The notes: generated from the letters alone by a model not told the origin. Positions 22,752-34,980 are shown, counted from the first letter of the stretch. The stretch: 64,000 nucleotides of DNA from Amborella trichopoda (GCF_000471905.2 NW_006500340.1:657499-721498); one strand, 5' to 3'. Program-made: numbers and translations.

Positions 22752-24226
22752 CCATTAGGAAAACCTCTCTTGCATCCCAATAGGGAAGCCATGTGTGAAC
22801 CAGCAAGAGAATCTCATCGGTAAATTTCAACCCCAATCTCGATCCTGCAAAGAGAGATAGCACTTGTCAGGCCGAGAAACTAGACAGCCCTGCCATTACA
22901 CAATCTCCAAGCAAGCAAAAGTGGGGCGCCACCGATACAAAGCCCATTGACTCAATTATCACATGTAAATGCAGTGAAAAAAATGGGGGCTCAAAATAAT
23001 GACTACGCGTGGCTTCTGAGTCCCCAAGTTTCTCAAGAGATTCTGTGATGGCCATTGCAAAAATGTAAAAGACCCAATTTCCTTGAATGAGGAAGAGGTC
23101 AAAAACCAGATACAATGGGGGTTTTTCTTGACCGAGAGTGACCGGAAAGCTCATCTAAAACTGGAGTTCCTAAAGAGAGAAAAGGTCAGTAGTGTACATA
23201 TAATCAAACCCATAGAGAGAAAATGACATTGATGTCGATAGAAACCAATCCATCAAAAAACCAGAAGTTGGGTTTTCGGATCAAAGAAAAATAATATTTG
23301 GATAAAAATGTCAAAGACCCAATTTGGGTGAATAAGGAAAGAACCCAAAAACCAGAGGAATTGCAAGCTCTTGACCAAAGATGCCAGGAATGTCATCGAG
23401 ATTCAAGGTCGTATAGAGAGAAAAGACCAATGGTGCTGATAAAATTGAATTCAAGGAAAAATCAGAAATTGGGTAATCGAAACAAAGAAAAATTGACTTA
23501 CCCAGGAAAATAAAAGTTGAAAAAGTGGGTAATGGCAATTTGAACCATGGGTCTCCTACCCGAAAAGAAATCAAGGAAGAAGTTGCTTGAAGAAACCAGG
23601 AACCATAAATCATATCCAGGGTCTGGTAGAGTAATGCAACTGTTTATGGCCTTTTGAGAGCTTGCTCTGGATTCCAAGTGCATGCTTAGGTCTACGAAAA
23701 TACCCCAAAAGCACACTCATAGATCTAAGTAAAGACAGATTACCGATATAAGATTCTGGCTGAGAGTGTTCATCACTAGGCACTGTGCGCAAGATGATGG
23801 CACAGCTCATCATCATCCTTTAGAGCAGCAAGAAGCATGCATGAAGATATGGGTTTGGACGAGAGAAAAGGGTTGGAAGAATAGGAGGCATCTCCCTTGA
23901 GGCATATCCAAAGAGGTCCCAACCTGCACATTAAAGATAATAGCTTTATCAAACATAACATACTTTTTTCTTAACACGTAGATATCAAACATTATATCAT
24001 GATATATCAATATCTGAAGAACAATAGGATTTAAACTAACTCTTAGATTGATCATTAATCCAAAAAGAAACATGAAATTTCATTTTGTCATAACAACCAG
24101 CATCAAATCAAGAGTAGTTGAGATTCGGGAATAAAATCCAGTGAATATAACAGTGGCCATAAAACATAATATAAAAACAATGAATAACATAAGCAGCTCT
24201 ACAAGCTTCAACCCATAGATTGGGCT

Positions 24227-24548
24227 ACCACAGGTGAATATCATAACGAAGGAAGATTCAATTAGACACCAATGTTTCCATCTAGTAACACTGTTTTGGG
24301 GTAGGTTTAGGGCCAAGAAAACCATAGATGAAGGTTTTATCAATGCAAATAATGTCTAAAAGATTCTAGAAAAAATAATCATCAGCAACCACAGGTGAAT
24401 ATCATAAAGACGGAAGATTCAAGTGGACACCAATGTTTCTATCTAGTAATACTGTTTTGGGGTAGGCTTAGGTCCAAGAAAACCATAGATGAAGGTTTTA
24501 TCACTGCAAATAATGTCTAAAAGATTGTAGAAAAAATAATCATCAGCA
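24227..24548. repeat. 161-bp tandem duplication
   Basis: Two adjacent copies (24227-24387 and 24388-24548) begin at CCACAGGTGAATATCATAA and end at AATAATCATCAGCA. They differ at only a handful of positions, so the duplication is recent. Nothing in it looks coding. Confidence 0.85.
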
Positions 24549-25932
24549 TTACTTTTAAAGAATTTAGCAGATTGATATGAATTATTCTGCAATGTCCCTA
24601 GACCAATTTGAGAATAAAAAACACCACACATCTTTGAGAAGAAAAAGAAAAGATCAGCTGTAATTATTTACAGATGAAACAAAGCACAAGTCATTGAGGA
24701 TAGGGACAGCAAAGGATAAGATTCAAACACTAGTGTGTGCCAATTTTGAAGGAAAACGAGCCACTGAGTATAATGAAAAGCAAGGAAGCTCAATATGCTT
24801 TCCTAGTGAAAAGCTGAGCAATGAAACTTAGTATATCAGGCCAAACAATCAATAACTTGGAATCATTTTTTTTATTAAAATTAAGATGATTATCATCATC
24901 TACCTACTAATCAACATCCCAGTGCCCATCTTTGCGGTCTCCCTTTCTTCATCCCCTCCATCCCTATTGGTTGTTCAAGTCTCACAAGTTCATGTACCAA
25001 AATGACCACACTATCCTCTTCAACCTGATATTCAATCTTCAGCAACATATATATCATCTAAGTTGACCAGATACTAATCTGTAATCAAAAAAATTTCTTG
25101 TCTGCTTCCTATACATCTACTTGCTTCAAACTTGCATGTCATAAATCAACTGACCTCGACGGTTCTTGTACTCAATAGCATCAATAGTGAAGTAACTATA
25201 AACTATCTGAACCTTATGAATTTGATTAGCCAGTAAAATGGGCAAGAAAAGCAAAAAGCATACAATCAAATAGAGGAATTGATGCATATTGACAGAAATG
25301 AACAGGAGACTTGAGTGAATGCATGCAGTACAAAAGAAACTGACCAAAACTGAGTGAAAAGAAATCAAAGGGTTTAAAGTTACTAGAGATTGATGATTTG
25401 AGATATAAGATTTACGAGATTGAAACATCAGATTTGCAACATCCATCACATTGTCAAACTGAGGAACTTCTGAAATTTGGAAATAACACAGTCAAGACAA
25501 AGAGACTAAACCCATAAAGAGTCACAGAAATTGAGCATGCTGGAGCTAGCATCAACACACAGCAGCAATTGGTACTATTGCATACACATCCACTCATAAT
25601 ATCGAGGTCAATCTGCACATGCACTGAACAGCTGCAGGCTGAAGCAAGAAAGGGTACATAAGCAAGATTGAGGGAAAGTCTAGAGCAGGAAGCATTTAGA
25701 AAGTAAGGACTGGAAGCAAGATTAAAGTTCAGGAGTGGGAGTACCACCAATTTCAAGGTTTCAATCAACATATGATTGACCAGCTCAACTCCATGCCAAA
25801 GCCATAGATGCCCCTTCTAATGAGCCACTGACTTCATGTAAGTGGCTGTCACTCGTCAATGTTGCTCATTAGAGTTCTTCACAGAATAACAGTCTACCTA
25901 AGTCTCCTCATGCATATTCCCTACCTTCTAAA

Positions 25933-26400
25933 GGACATTAACTGATGATAGGTTTAGCATTGAGCTCCTACAAGTCTTTCCAAATAACAATACCAAGAAA
26001 TTCCCTGGATTAATCCATGAAAATGTTAATGTGCTTAGCATGGAAGAATTGCACAAAGAGTTCTGATGGTTTGTACATATATATTAGTATGGATTACTTT
26101 TAGCTTCAGAGAACACAAACTGCATCCATCCAATATAAAAGCTTTACAAACGGTTCAAGGAGAAAAACAAGTTATCTCAAGAACATTAATCGATGATAGG
26201 TTTAGCATTGAGCTCCTACAAGTCTTTCCAAATAACAATACCAAGAAAATCCCTGGATGATAGGTTTAGCATGGAAGAATGGCACAAAGAGTTCTGATGG
26301 TGTGCACATATATACTATGGATTACTTTTAGCTTCAGAGAACATAAACTGCATCCATCCAATAAAAGCTTTACAAATGGTTCTAGGAGAAAACAAGGTAT
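25933..26400. repeat. 248-bp tandem duplication downstream of the PPR gene
   Basis: The unit starting GATGATAGGTTTAGCATTG at 25944 is repeated from 26192, offset 248. Both carry GGCACAAAGAGTTCTGATGG or a close variant, and GCTTCAGAGAACA. The second copy has a small internal deletion. It lies 360 bases or more beyond the PPR stop, possibly in its 3' transcript. Confidence 0.8.
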
Positions 26401-26758
26401 CAATGTGATCTCTATTAGAAAACAACTTATTAACCTAGTCAATTCAAAGTATATTGTAAACAACTATAGAGAAAATAATCAACCAAAAGTAAATAAGAAG
26501 CTTACCCAGATTTTTGAATTTGCCAAGTAGATGGGCTATGAACATTAAACTTGAAGAATTTCAACTCTGATTGCTGCAGGAAATATGGCTTTATCGATGA
26601 AGTTCGAATCACACTCAATAAGATGGGCATCGACATCCTCCATGGAATGCCAGGCCATGATCCAACAGACTGCATGCCAACCAACTAGAGATTTAGAACG
26701 AGATGATGTTGCTTGAACAGAATGAGCCGATATCCTTTTTCCAGAGAGGGTTGCACAA

Positions 26759-29044
26759 TCATTTCTTCCCCATCTGTTTCCCACAGCTCTCGCCCACAAG
26801 GCACTTTTCTATTACTTCATCACAAAATTCAAGGGTCCCCTCCATGTTTCCCTCAGAATAACTGAGATCAATAAATTTGTTATATACATCCCTATCAGGA
26901 ACAACACCATTATTCCTCATCTCATCTAGCAGTTCCCTTGCTTCTGCTAGTCTGCTCTTTTTACAGAGCATCATGATGAGTGCATTATATGAACTAACAT
27001 TTAGCCTATATCCCAACTCAGTCATTTCTTTGTGAAGGTAGGATGCTTCTTTTAAATTTCTAGCTTTGCAATGGCCTTTTATCAGTATATTATATGTATT
27101 GCCATCAGGAACCAAACCTTTGGCACGCATTTCTTTAAGGATTCGTGAGGAAGCCTGCATATCTTTTGCCATGCAATATTGCTTAAGAAGAGAATTATAG
27201 GTGATAACATTGGGCATGATACTTTTCTCAATCATCCAACTCAACAGCTTCTCACCATCTTCTGTCTTGCCTGCTCTAAGAAACCCATTCATCAATACGT
27301 TAAAAGTCACAACAGTAGGTTGCATGCCTTTCTCAAGCATCTCACGAAGAAGCATGTGAGCTTTATCCATATTACCCTCCTTGCAATAAGCATCCATAAT
27401 AGTAGTATACGTGACAGTATCCGGATAAATTCGGGCCTCTTCCATATCTTCCATGAGCTTTTTTGCCTGTTCCAAGATACCAACTTTACATAGACCGTTG
27501 ATGAGCGTATTATACGTATAAATATTAAGAACCAGCCCCTTTCCAACCATTTCATGCAATAGCTCATTTGCTGCATCCACTTCGCCTCCCTTACATAGCC
27601 CATCAGATAATGCAGTATAGGTAACTATATTAGGGGTAAGGCCTTGTCGAACCATCTGATTGTGAAGGGAAAATGCATCCTTCATTTTATGTTCCTTACA
27701 GTATCCATCAATCAGTGCAGTATAAGTAATTTCATCAGGGTTTAACCCCCTATCAATCATCTCTTTGAAAAGCTCCTCTGCCTCTCTAACCTTCCCCTTC
27801 CTACATAGACCGCATATTAACACAGTGTAAGCTACATTATCCAGTACAAGTCCTTTGATTTTCATGTCATCCGCAAGCCTATACGCATCTTTTAAACTGC
27901 CAATTTTGCAAAACCCATCAATTAGAGTCGTATAAACCACATTATCAGGGACCACACCAGAATCCACCATCTCTCTCATAAGCTTCTCAGCCTCGGTTAC
28001 CTTGCTCCTGTTACAGAGAACAACTATCACACTACTATATGTAAATGAGTTGGGATTTAAACCTTTAGCTTCCATTTCTCTGATCAAGTCTAGAGCTTTT
28101 TGAAGCTCGCCGATTCTGCAATATCCATCAATCAAAGTACTGTAACTAATTACATCAGGGGTAACACCTTTCGCTTCCATTCCCAAAAGAATATCATGGG
28201 CCTCACTCATTCTCCCCACTTTGCACATCGCATGAATCATCACATTATGAGAAGCCACATTCCAACAAACACCATCCTCTGGCATGGCCTTAAAAAGCTG
28301 AATAGCCAGCTCAATCCGTTCATTTCGCACAAGCTGAACAAGAAGACAATTGCAGGAATCTACTGATAAAACAACCCCATAACTTAGAAGCCTTTCAAAA
28401 ACCTTCCTCGCCTCTTCGACGAGCCCAATCTCTGCATAAACTTGGAACAACAAGTCAAAGACCAGAATGTTTGAGCCCCACTCTTTGTATGTGTAGATCA
28501 ATCCATCAAGAAACTGGTCATGAGAAACAAAGTCAGGCTCTGGATTTGAAACAAAGTCCTTAATGACCTGACGAGCATGGGCAGAGCCATTTGATGATAC
28601 CAAAATGTGTATAACAATACAGTGTGCCTCTAAGCTGGCATTTATTCGATTCTTAGCCCACTCAAAAAAATAAAAAACCAATCTATGATCATTTCTTATT
28701 TTCATAAAGACCCAAATAATGTGATCAGGCCTAAGCTGATGCTCCAAGAATTTGAGGACACGGCGCAGGGGCTCAGGCCTTCGAAGCTTGATAGTGGTGG
28801 CAATGGTGTAGACTAACTGTGAATCTTTGATGGTGGGTTTTTTTGGTGAATAATCAGGAAAAGGCCTAGTGGAATCAAAGGAACAGAGATGGGTTATGTG
28901 CCTTATAGCCATGGAAGCAAAACCCAGGCGCCCAAATCTATTTTGCTGGAGGGCCATGGAAGCAAAATTCAGAGGGCCTGTTCCGATGAAAGATAATTTT
29001 ATCAAGATTAGACTATTTTGTCTTAAAATCAATATACTTTGCAT
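26759..29044 (-). CDS. P-class pentatricopeptide repeat protein, probably mitochondrial (At1g05670-like)
   Basis: One uninterrupted frame encodes 761 residues with no intron, as is usual for PPR genes. From about residue 180 to 740 it is a tandem run of roughly 15 PPR motifs of 35 residues (for example TYTALIDGYCKEHKMKDAF and TFNVLMNGFLRAGKTEDGE). It lacks E or DYW extensions, so it is P-class. The sequence matches my memory of Arabidopsis At1g05670 along its length, including GSNILVFDLLFQV and LSVDSCNCLLV. PPR proteins bind organelle RNA; the target here is unknown. Methionines at 1, 30 and 45 could all start translation, and M30 and M45 each open a short MA-type leader. An in-frame stop precedes M1. 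It is antisense to its neighbours. Confidence 0.95.
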   Translation of the reverse strand: MQSILILRQNSLILIKLSFIGTGPLNFASMALQQNRFGRLGFASMAIRHITHLCSFDSTRPFPDYSPKKPTIKDSQLVYTIATTIKLRRPEPLRRVLKFLEHQLRPDHIIWVFMKIRNDHRLVFYFFEWAKNRINASLEAHCIVIHILVSSNGSAHARQVIKDFVSNPEPDFVSHDQFLDGLIYTYKEWGSNILVFDLLFQVYAEIGLVEEARKVFERLLSYGVVLSVDSCNCLLVQLVRNERIELAIQLFKAMPEDGVCWNVASHNVMIHAMCKVGRMSEAHDILLGMEAKGVTPDVISYSTLIDGYCRIGELQKALDLIREMEAKGLNPNSFTYSSVIVVLCNRSKVTEAEKLMREMVDSGVVPDNVVYTTLIDGFCKIGSLKDAYRLADDMKIKGLVLDNVAYTVLICGLCRKGKVREAEELFKEMIDRGLNPDEITYTALIDGYCKEHKMKDAFSLHNQMVRQGLTPNIVTYTALSDGLCKGGEVDAANELLHEMVGKGLVLNIYTYNTLINGLCKVGILEQAKKLMEDMEEARIYPDTVTYTTIMDAYCKEGNMDKAHMLLREMLEKGMQPTVVTFNVLMNGFLRAGKTEDGEKLLSWMIEKSIMPNVITYNSLLKQYCMAKDMQASSRILKEMRAKGLVPDGNTYNILIKGHCKARNLKEASYLHKEMTELGYRLNVSSYNALIMMLCKKSRLAEARELLDEMRNNGVVPDRDVYNKFIDLSYSEGNMEGTLEFCDEVIEKCLVGESCGKQMGKK

Positions 29045-30480
29045 AATATTACTTTGTTAGCTATTTGGTAGGTGCATATATTGGTGCATACCTGACCGAA
29101 ATTGTGGATACTGAAATTCGGCCAACCTTCAAAGCTCCATTGTCCTCCATTCCACAACCTAATCTCCCACAAAAGCTCTCTCTAAAAGGACTTCTTTTCA
29201 TCTTCTGTTTGCATCACATAAGCCATTTTTCTCTTCTCTCTCTTAAACCCCACAAAAGCATTTGGACAACGCTTTAGAAAGAGTTGCTGCCAGAATGGTG
29301 AAGGGAAAATGCAAGATAGAGATGGAAACCTACAAAGATAGAGAGACGAAAAGGAAAAAATAGATTGAGAGAAAGAGAGATGCTCACTGAAAATTTAAAG
29401 AATTATATATCATAAATGGGGATTGCTCAAAATGAATTAGCATTAAAACATTTGGGAGTAATCAGTGTTAAAGAAATGGGTAATTGTTCAGAATGATCTA
29501 GCATTAAAATATGCAAGAAAACCAATCCAACAATAATATGAAGACCTTTTGTAAATACAAAATAAACTTCAATTTGATTTCCTTACATTAAGAATACATT
29601 GCGAACTTACCAAAAAGGAACAATGTCAAAATTTATATCACAAATGGATATGCATCAAACTATGCAGGAAAAAAAAGACAAACAATTTGAAATCCCACTG
29701 TCTAAATATCTACAACATTCTGCAAAGATTAAGAATTTGAAATCTTAATCGCTATGTCTACATCATTCAAATGCCAAGAATTTATCTTTTTGAAGTAGTT
29801 CAAATGGCAAGAATTTACAGTGAAAAAACCCACCTTTTCAGTGGTGATCTCTTCTTCAACAGCTAGAGCTCCGTCTGGGATTGAATCCACGGCGAAGTTT
29901 AGCATCTAGTCGTTCAAACACTTGATAGCAAGTACTCGATCTTTAAGTGGTTTCTCTGGAAAAAAATCAGTGGAGGGAGACCCCGTGGAGTCCTTTAATG
30001 GGGAGTTGGAGATAGAGTGGGTATCTTCATGGTCGTAGCTTCTTCCATTACAGAGGTAGCGAAGAAGTAGAAAGATGGGCAGCTAAAGCCCGAGATTTGT
30101 AGAGAGAGAGATAGAGAGTTACAGGAACTGTATTGCAATAGCAACAAGGTGGTCTGGTTGATGAGAGGAAGCTAGGTCGCCTGTACAGAATCCCTTTCGA
30201 AAAACTTTAAACCCTTTTCTACGAATCCTTTTCTCTCTCTTCTGAAACTTCTGACTCTTCTCCCTTTGAATCCATGGCTGAGAAAGAGAGAGAGAGAAGC
30301 GGCGGGGAACGACGAGTTTTAGAGAGAGAAAAATCTTCAATCTACGCAGGGCCTCGAGGGCGGATGGAGCTGCAGACAAAGAAGAGAGCGTATAGTACGC
30401 CCGCGCGAGATCACCTTGTTTATTTACTCCCTGGCACAAAAGAGATACTTCCGAGGGGGTTTTGGAATGATGAGGTTTCT
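29045..30480 (-). promoter_or_regulatory. Upstream region of the PPR gene, possibly with leader exon(s)
   Basis: This 1.4 kb has no gene on the plus strand. A GA/CT-rich, relatively GC-rich block at about 30060-30400 looks like a transcription start region on the minus strand. It contains an 18-codon open frame at 30219-30275 (-) that would be upstream of the PPR start. A spliced leader is plausible but I cannot fix the sites. Confidence 0.35.
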
Positions 30481-30790
30481 ATGAGGCCGGGGCTTTATGA
30501 AAACAAAATAAAGCCTCATCTCAAATCCTCATCTCAAAAGTACTTTTGGATGGCTCTAAAATCAGTTCCTAATATTGAAAATAAAATTTGAAACTCAAAA
30601 AATGGTATATACCTTGTGGATCTGTAAATATTTATTTTTAAGGCAAAATAGATGGTTTAAATAACTTGTTATAATATACATTATTTTTAGAGCTTACAAC
30701 CATAATGATTAAGTCGAGATGATCGATAAAAAGGTTTTTCAATGCTTATAAATTTTTATGGGTTATGAGGTGAGGATTTACTTACGTGAG
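30481..30790. mobile_element. MITE related to the GGTTGCAACC family (subtype of 4351-4695)
   Basis: Long matches to 4351-4695 include CTCATCTCAA, GGCAAAATAGATGGTTTAAA and GGGTTATGAGGTGA. It sits immediately beyond the presumed PPR promoter. Confidence 0.55.
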
Positions 30791-31344
30791 TCTTAATGGA
30801 AAAGGTTTTTGAGAGTGCCCTTCAAACGCCAATTATTCAACATTTTGTTAGCAAAGGAGAAGTATTTGATGCATCAGGCCAAGCTGATATTGACTGTATC
30901 CTCTGATGCATAAAAGATGGAAAATAGTTCCTTCAAACAATAAACCAAAATGGAAAGTGTAAAACTGATATCATAGAATATAATTTTTAAATAACAAATT
31001 TTATTTTCTTCATAATCATATTACCATAAAATTATTTGTTTTTAAAATTTTAGTAACAAGGAGATTACAATTATTTTTAGCTATTGGATGTGAAATCCGA
31101 TATATTGAAATGTACAATAACATTGAAGAAATTTTATTTTGGACAAGTAAATGATCTCATTGTACACATTTCCAAATCTAAAATGTTAGGATGACCAGGT
31201 GAGCTTTTTGCAAAAATCAATTTTGAAATTTAAGCTCTTAAATTGTTAGATATGGGTATATAGATATTGGACTTTGTTTAGTCTTGATGTTATTTTTTCC
31301 TTAGCATATATGAAGTGGTAAGGTAATTTTTATTTTATAGGAAA

Positions 31345-31546
31345 GTATATAATGAGATTATTTACTTTTGGTATAAGGTGTTCACAGTTAATCATGCTCC
31401 ATTGGATGTGAAATTAAGCGGCTGTATTTATTTTATTGATCAAATTCAAACTTTGAAATAAATTTTCTCGAACTTTGCGACACACCTAAGCTGTTAGATT
31501 TCATTGTGACTTGCCTGTACAAAAGGTAAATGGTCTCATTGTATAC
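31345..31546. mobile_element. MITE, ATGAGACCATTTACCTT family, copy 2
   Basis: The left end GTATATAATGAGATTATTTA is inverted at the right as AATGGTCTCATTGTATAC. The interior phrase CCATTGGATGTGAAATTA is shared with the other copies. A partial copy lies just upstream at about 31060-31170. Confidence 0.7.
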
Positions 31547-31714
31547 AATCCCTTATTTTATTACGGTTGGAAGCCAAGTGGAGGAGGTTGCTTTTCAAAG
31601 TCCGTCCTAAAAATACTACTAGATAGGGGTTTTTCTAATGATCCCAAAGGCATATAATCTTACATCAAACTTAATTAAGTTATATAAATTCTTAAAATGA
31701 TTAAGCTATATTAA

Positions 31715-32307
31715 AGGGTGCGGCTTGTATAGAGCCGATGCTCTAAACAATCAAAGTATAGTGTACCTTTAAATAGTGTCGAGAAATGTGGTTTGAAACA
31801 TGAAATCTTTATGATAGCTTTAAAATATATTTTTATTGAGTAATGATCCTATGAGACCCTCCCACACCTATGTGTGTAGGACCCCAAAGGATCACCATTA
31901 AATTTGATACAAATCTCTAAAAAAGTTATCACATAGGTGTAGGATTTGATTTATCTAGAGATCTGTGCCAAATTTAATGGTGATCCTTTGGGGTCATACA
32001 CACTTGGGTATGGGAAGGTCTCATAGGATCTTTAACTATAACATCTAAAACTTCAAAAAAAGTGTAGATTGAACAAATCTATAAAAATTTGAAAATCTTA
32101 AAAATTGACGGTCAAAAAATGCATTACAAGATGCACTATTTGATAACTCATAAATAGTGATGTGGAAATAAAATAGTGTATTACTTGATGTCCATATAAT
32201 CAATTTGAGGAGATTTGGTCTTCAAAACAACCTCTTCTAGTCAATTTTTTTCAGGTGGGCTTTAATTTGATTGTTTAGAGCCTCGGCTCTATATAAACTT
32301 TTTCCCT
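31715..32307. mobile_element. MITE of the GGTTGCAACC family, interrupted by another MITE
   Basis: The terminal repeats are clear: GTATAGAGCC...GCTCTAAACAATCAAAG at the left, and TTTGATTGTTTAGAGCC...GCTCTATATAAAC at the right. The element is split by a second inverted-repeat element at 31844-32032. Without that insert it would be about 400 bases, the usual size for the family. Confidence 0.75.
31844..32032. mobile_element. Nested PIF/Harbinger-like MITE
   Basis: It has long imperfect terminal inverted repeats of about 60 bases: GATCCTATGAGACC...CCAAAGGATCACCATTAAAT against ATTTAATGGTGATCCTTTGG...GGTCTCATAGGATC. A TAA trinucleotide at each edge fits a 3-bp target duplication. Confidence 0.7.
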
Positions 32308-32390
32308 ACTAAAAAACTTTTGGATGTCTATTTCAAATAAATTTATTTCTGACTCTACCAAGCACAAAATAAATCACTACAAACTTCAGG

Positions 32391-32625
32391 ATTGTCGGTC
32401 AAGAGACTATTTGTCTTGTACACGGAGGGCACAATTATTGTTTTCCTTTAAATTAAAAAATGGGTAGTTGTAAGAGTGTTATTGAATAAACAAAAAGTTA
32501 AAAAAAAAAAAATTTATCGGATTTCATGACTCACCCCAAACCATCTAATATGACATCTATCGAATGAGAATAATTGTGATTTCTATGTACGAAAGAGAAA
32601 TAGTATCTTTATAGACAATCCCTAA
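32391..32625. mobile_element. MITE, second copy of the GGGATTGTCTA family
   Basis: The right end, read in reverse, gives GGGATTGTCTATAAAGATAC, almost the same as the end of the element at 1845-2034. The interior phrases AGAGTGTTATTGAATA and CTCACCCCAAACCATC are also shared. No target duplication is recognisable. Confidence 0.6.
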
Positions 32626-32986
32626 ATATAATGATTTATTTTCATTACGGTAGTAAATTAAATTGATAATGGATGTATTCAACCATGCCTTCATAAACAC
32701 AAAGGAAGGCAAAAGAACTTTTGACTTTTTTCTCATGAAACAACCAGAACACTAATAAAGTCAATAAATTTCTTTTAGGGTTGAGTAGAGTTTTAGTCAC
32801 CATGGTAAAAAAAATCATACTTTGGCCACAAAAGGATTTGAATATTGTGGTTTTGCTTTCCCTCATTGATGATTTAATGCATCAAATAAAAAGTCGTCAT
32901 AAGTTTCTTCATTTTTCTAGCTTCGTAAAAGAAAACCAAATATCCCAAGCTTAATAGTGAAGTGCGAGGTACACGGTTTGTGCATG

Positions 32987-33020
<34 letters not shown>

Positions 33021-33039
33021 GAACTGATGTTGCTTTATA

Positions 33040-33560
33040 GAAAGCTTGGTATGTTTACTTTGACACTGGCCGTTGATGGGGGGGTGATGACCGGTGTTCG
33101 ATTGCACGAATTCGCCTCGGAACCTGCCTATGGCCCGGGTCTAGCTGGGAAATCGGCCCTAACGAGACATCGACCGGGCTCAAAAGGGTTAAGAAAAATC
33201 TTAAAAAAAAAAGAAAAAAAAGTATTTTTAAAGTAAAATTAAATAAAATACATTTAAATGAGACGAAAAAAATAATGAAAAAACAGATTTTGAAAAATCA
33301 ACTTGTGTCCAGGGGTATATTAATCATAATATAAAAAAGATGAAAAAAATATAAAAATAAATATTAATAGCCCAAATACTTCTCCATTTTTTAAAAAAAC
33401 ATTAAAAACATACTACTAACAAGAATTTTAATAACTTTTTTGAATTTATTCTAAAGTTAGGGTGGTTAAGCCAGTTGACCATCGTATCCAGCAAAAGCCA
33501 CGACTGGGTCCGATTAACCTGGCCGGCTCCAATTCAACCCGGCCGGGTTGTTGAAGACTG
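33040..33560. repeat. AT-cored repeat with GC-rich ends, hAT-like in composition
   Basis: GC-rich ends (GGCCCGGGTCTAGCTGG near 33133; CCGGCCGGGTTG near 33540) enclose an AT-rich core, the same plan as the hAT elements at 10227 and 51090. I could not find matching termini or a target duplication. A (CT)n tract precedes it at about 32989-33019. Confidence 0.35.
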
Positions 33561-34040
33561 ATCATGACGATCCGATCGTGGGAGATGGTTGTGTTGGTAG
33601 TACGTTGGATCGAAGGCTGGGGTTGAGCAGTAATGCCAAGGAGATATTCCAGCTCTGGATTTTATTTCTCGATATATATATATATATATTTTTTGGTAAA
33701 TTTGAAGGTGGAGATGATGGCCTGGAGCTTCATGGATTCATGCTAAATCCTTGTGTTTCATCCTCTAATTTGCTCACATGATAACGAGCAATGATTGAAA
33801 ATTCGGTCGAGTCCACTCAGACAAGGCCAAGTTAACTGTACCCTGACTTCTTGCCAAGTCAAGTACCCGCTGCCACTCGGAACACTCAAATAAATTAAAA
33901 TAAAAAAATCCTAAAAATATATATAATTGTGTGGAATAAATATTTATATGTGTAATGTGAATTTTTTTATAACAATTTGTGAGTTTTCATTGTCATATGG
34001 TCTATTTTTATTTTTATTTTTTCTGAATTTTCTAAAGAAA

Positions 34041-34397
34041 AATGTTTATATAAGGTTGCAACCCTAAATATAGAACTAAGGTGCACTTTAAAAACCCATC
34101 CAAGAAAGTTGTTTGATGTTGGAAAACTCTCTAATTGATCATCTCGACATCAAGATGTATAGAAATGAAAATAATAATGAATTTCGAGTCCCAAACCAAT
34201 GCATCTTGCAACACATTATTTGAACTGTCTATTTTCAATATTTTCATGTGGAACCACTTTTTGAGGTTAAAATTTTATAATTAGAGATCAAATAGATTCT
34301 CATACCATTTTAATAATTTTTTACACCAAAATTATAGTTTATGATGCACCTTACTTTGATTGTTTAAGGTTGCAACTTTATGCAAACCACACCCTTT
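34041..34397. mobile_element. MITE of the GGTTGCAACC family (well-preserved ends)
   Basis: The left end ATATAAGGTTGCAACCCTAA and right end TTAAGGTTGCAACTTTATGC are inverted. GATCATCTCGACATCAAGAT and the GCATCTTGCAACACATTA phrase are typical of the family. It is one of the best copies for defining the termini. Confidence 0.75.
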
Positions 34398-34841
34398 TCT
34401 AAAAAGTCACCAACCATGAATCGATTTTCCCTAAATCTATGTTGTATATATATATTTTTAGTTTTTTTTGGAATTTATGTTATCCTTGATTTTGTTGCAC
34501 TTGTGTACTTTTTATTTTATTTATATATTTATATTTATTTTTGTGGGCCTTTTGGGACATATAATCTACTCAGTTGAGTCCACTCGAACTTGGCTAGGTT
34601 ACTTAACTCGAGCCAGGCCCAATGAGAGTTAAAAAACATTGAAAAGGAGAGAATGCCATAAATAAATACAGAGGAGGAAGTGAAATTTGATGATTACTAC
34701 ATATGAAATTGCGAAAACAACAAACCGGAGAGAGGTTAAAAGAATAAATAGAAGAAAATGTTCAAGCTCAAGGCTTACCAATGCTTAAGAGGGCCGAGCA
34801 TGGACCAAAGGCTTTAAGGTGTGTTTTTGTAGGCGGCTTGA

Positions 34842-34980
34842 TTTATGAACCTGGAATCCAATGTGAATGTAGAATATATGGATGAATTTTATTTTTGTAA
34901 AAGTTTTTTATTTATGAATCTAAAATCCAATGTAAATGCAGAATTTATGGATGAATTTTATTTTTGTAAAAGTTTTTTTA
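34842..34980. repeat. 69-bp tandem duplication
   Basis: TTTATGAACCTGGAATCCAA at 34842 recurs as TTTATGAATCTAAAATCCAA at 34911. Each copy ends in a TTTTTGTAAAAGTTTTTT run. Confidence 0.75.

Larger units (their letters stand above)
21134..26500. other. PSAG-PPR intergenic region
   Basis: After the PSAG 3'UTR the sequence holds a MITE (21625-21843), GA/CT tracts (about 21960-21980, 22157-22169, 22715-22748) and tandem duplications listed separately. Between 23062 and 23490 two diverged copies of a unit about 240 bases long (AGACCCAATTT...GAGAGAAAAG) also occur. No gene is recognised. Part of the right side may be transcribed as 3'UTR of the minus-strand PPR gene. Confidence 0.6.

Noticed and set aside
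30274-30591. 105-codon plus-strand frame beginning MAEKERERSGG
   Set aside because: It runs from a GA-rich block into a MITE. The composition is that of a leader region and its second half is transposon.
33780-34630. Possible transposon ends with GAGTCCACTC at about 33810 and 34575
   Set aside because: The two phrases are in direct, not inverted, orientation, and no target duplication is visible, so no element boundary can be supported.
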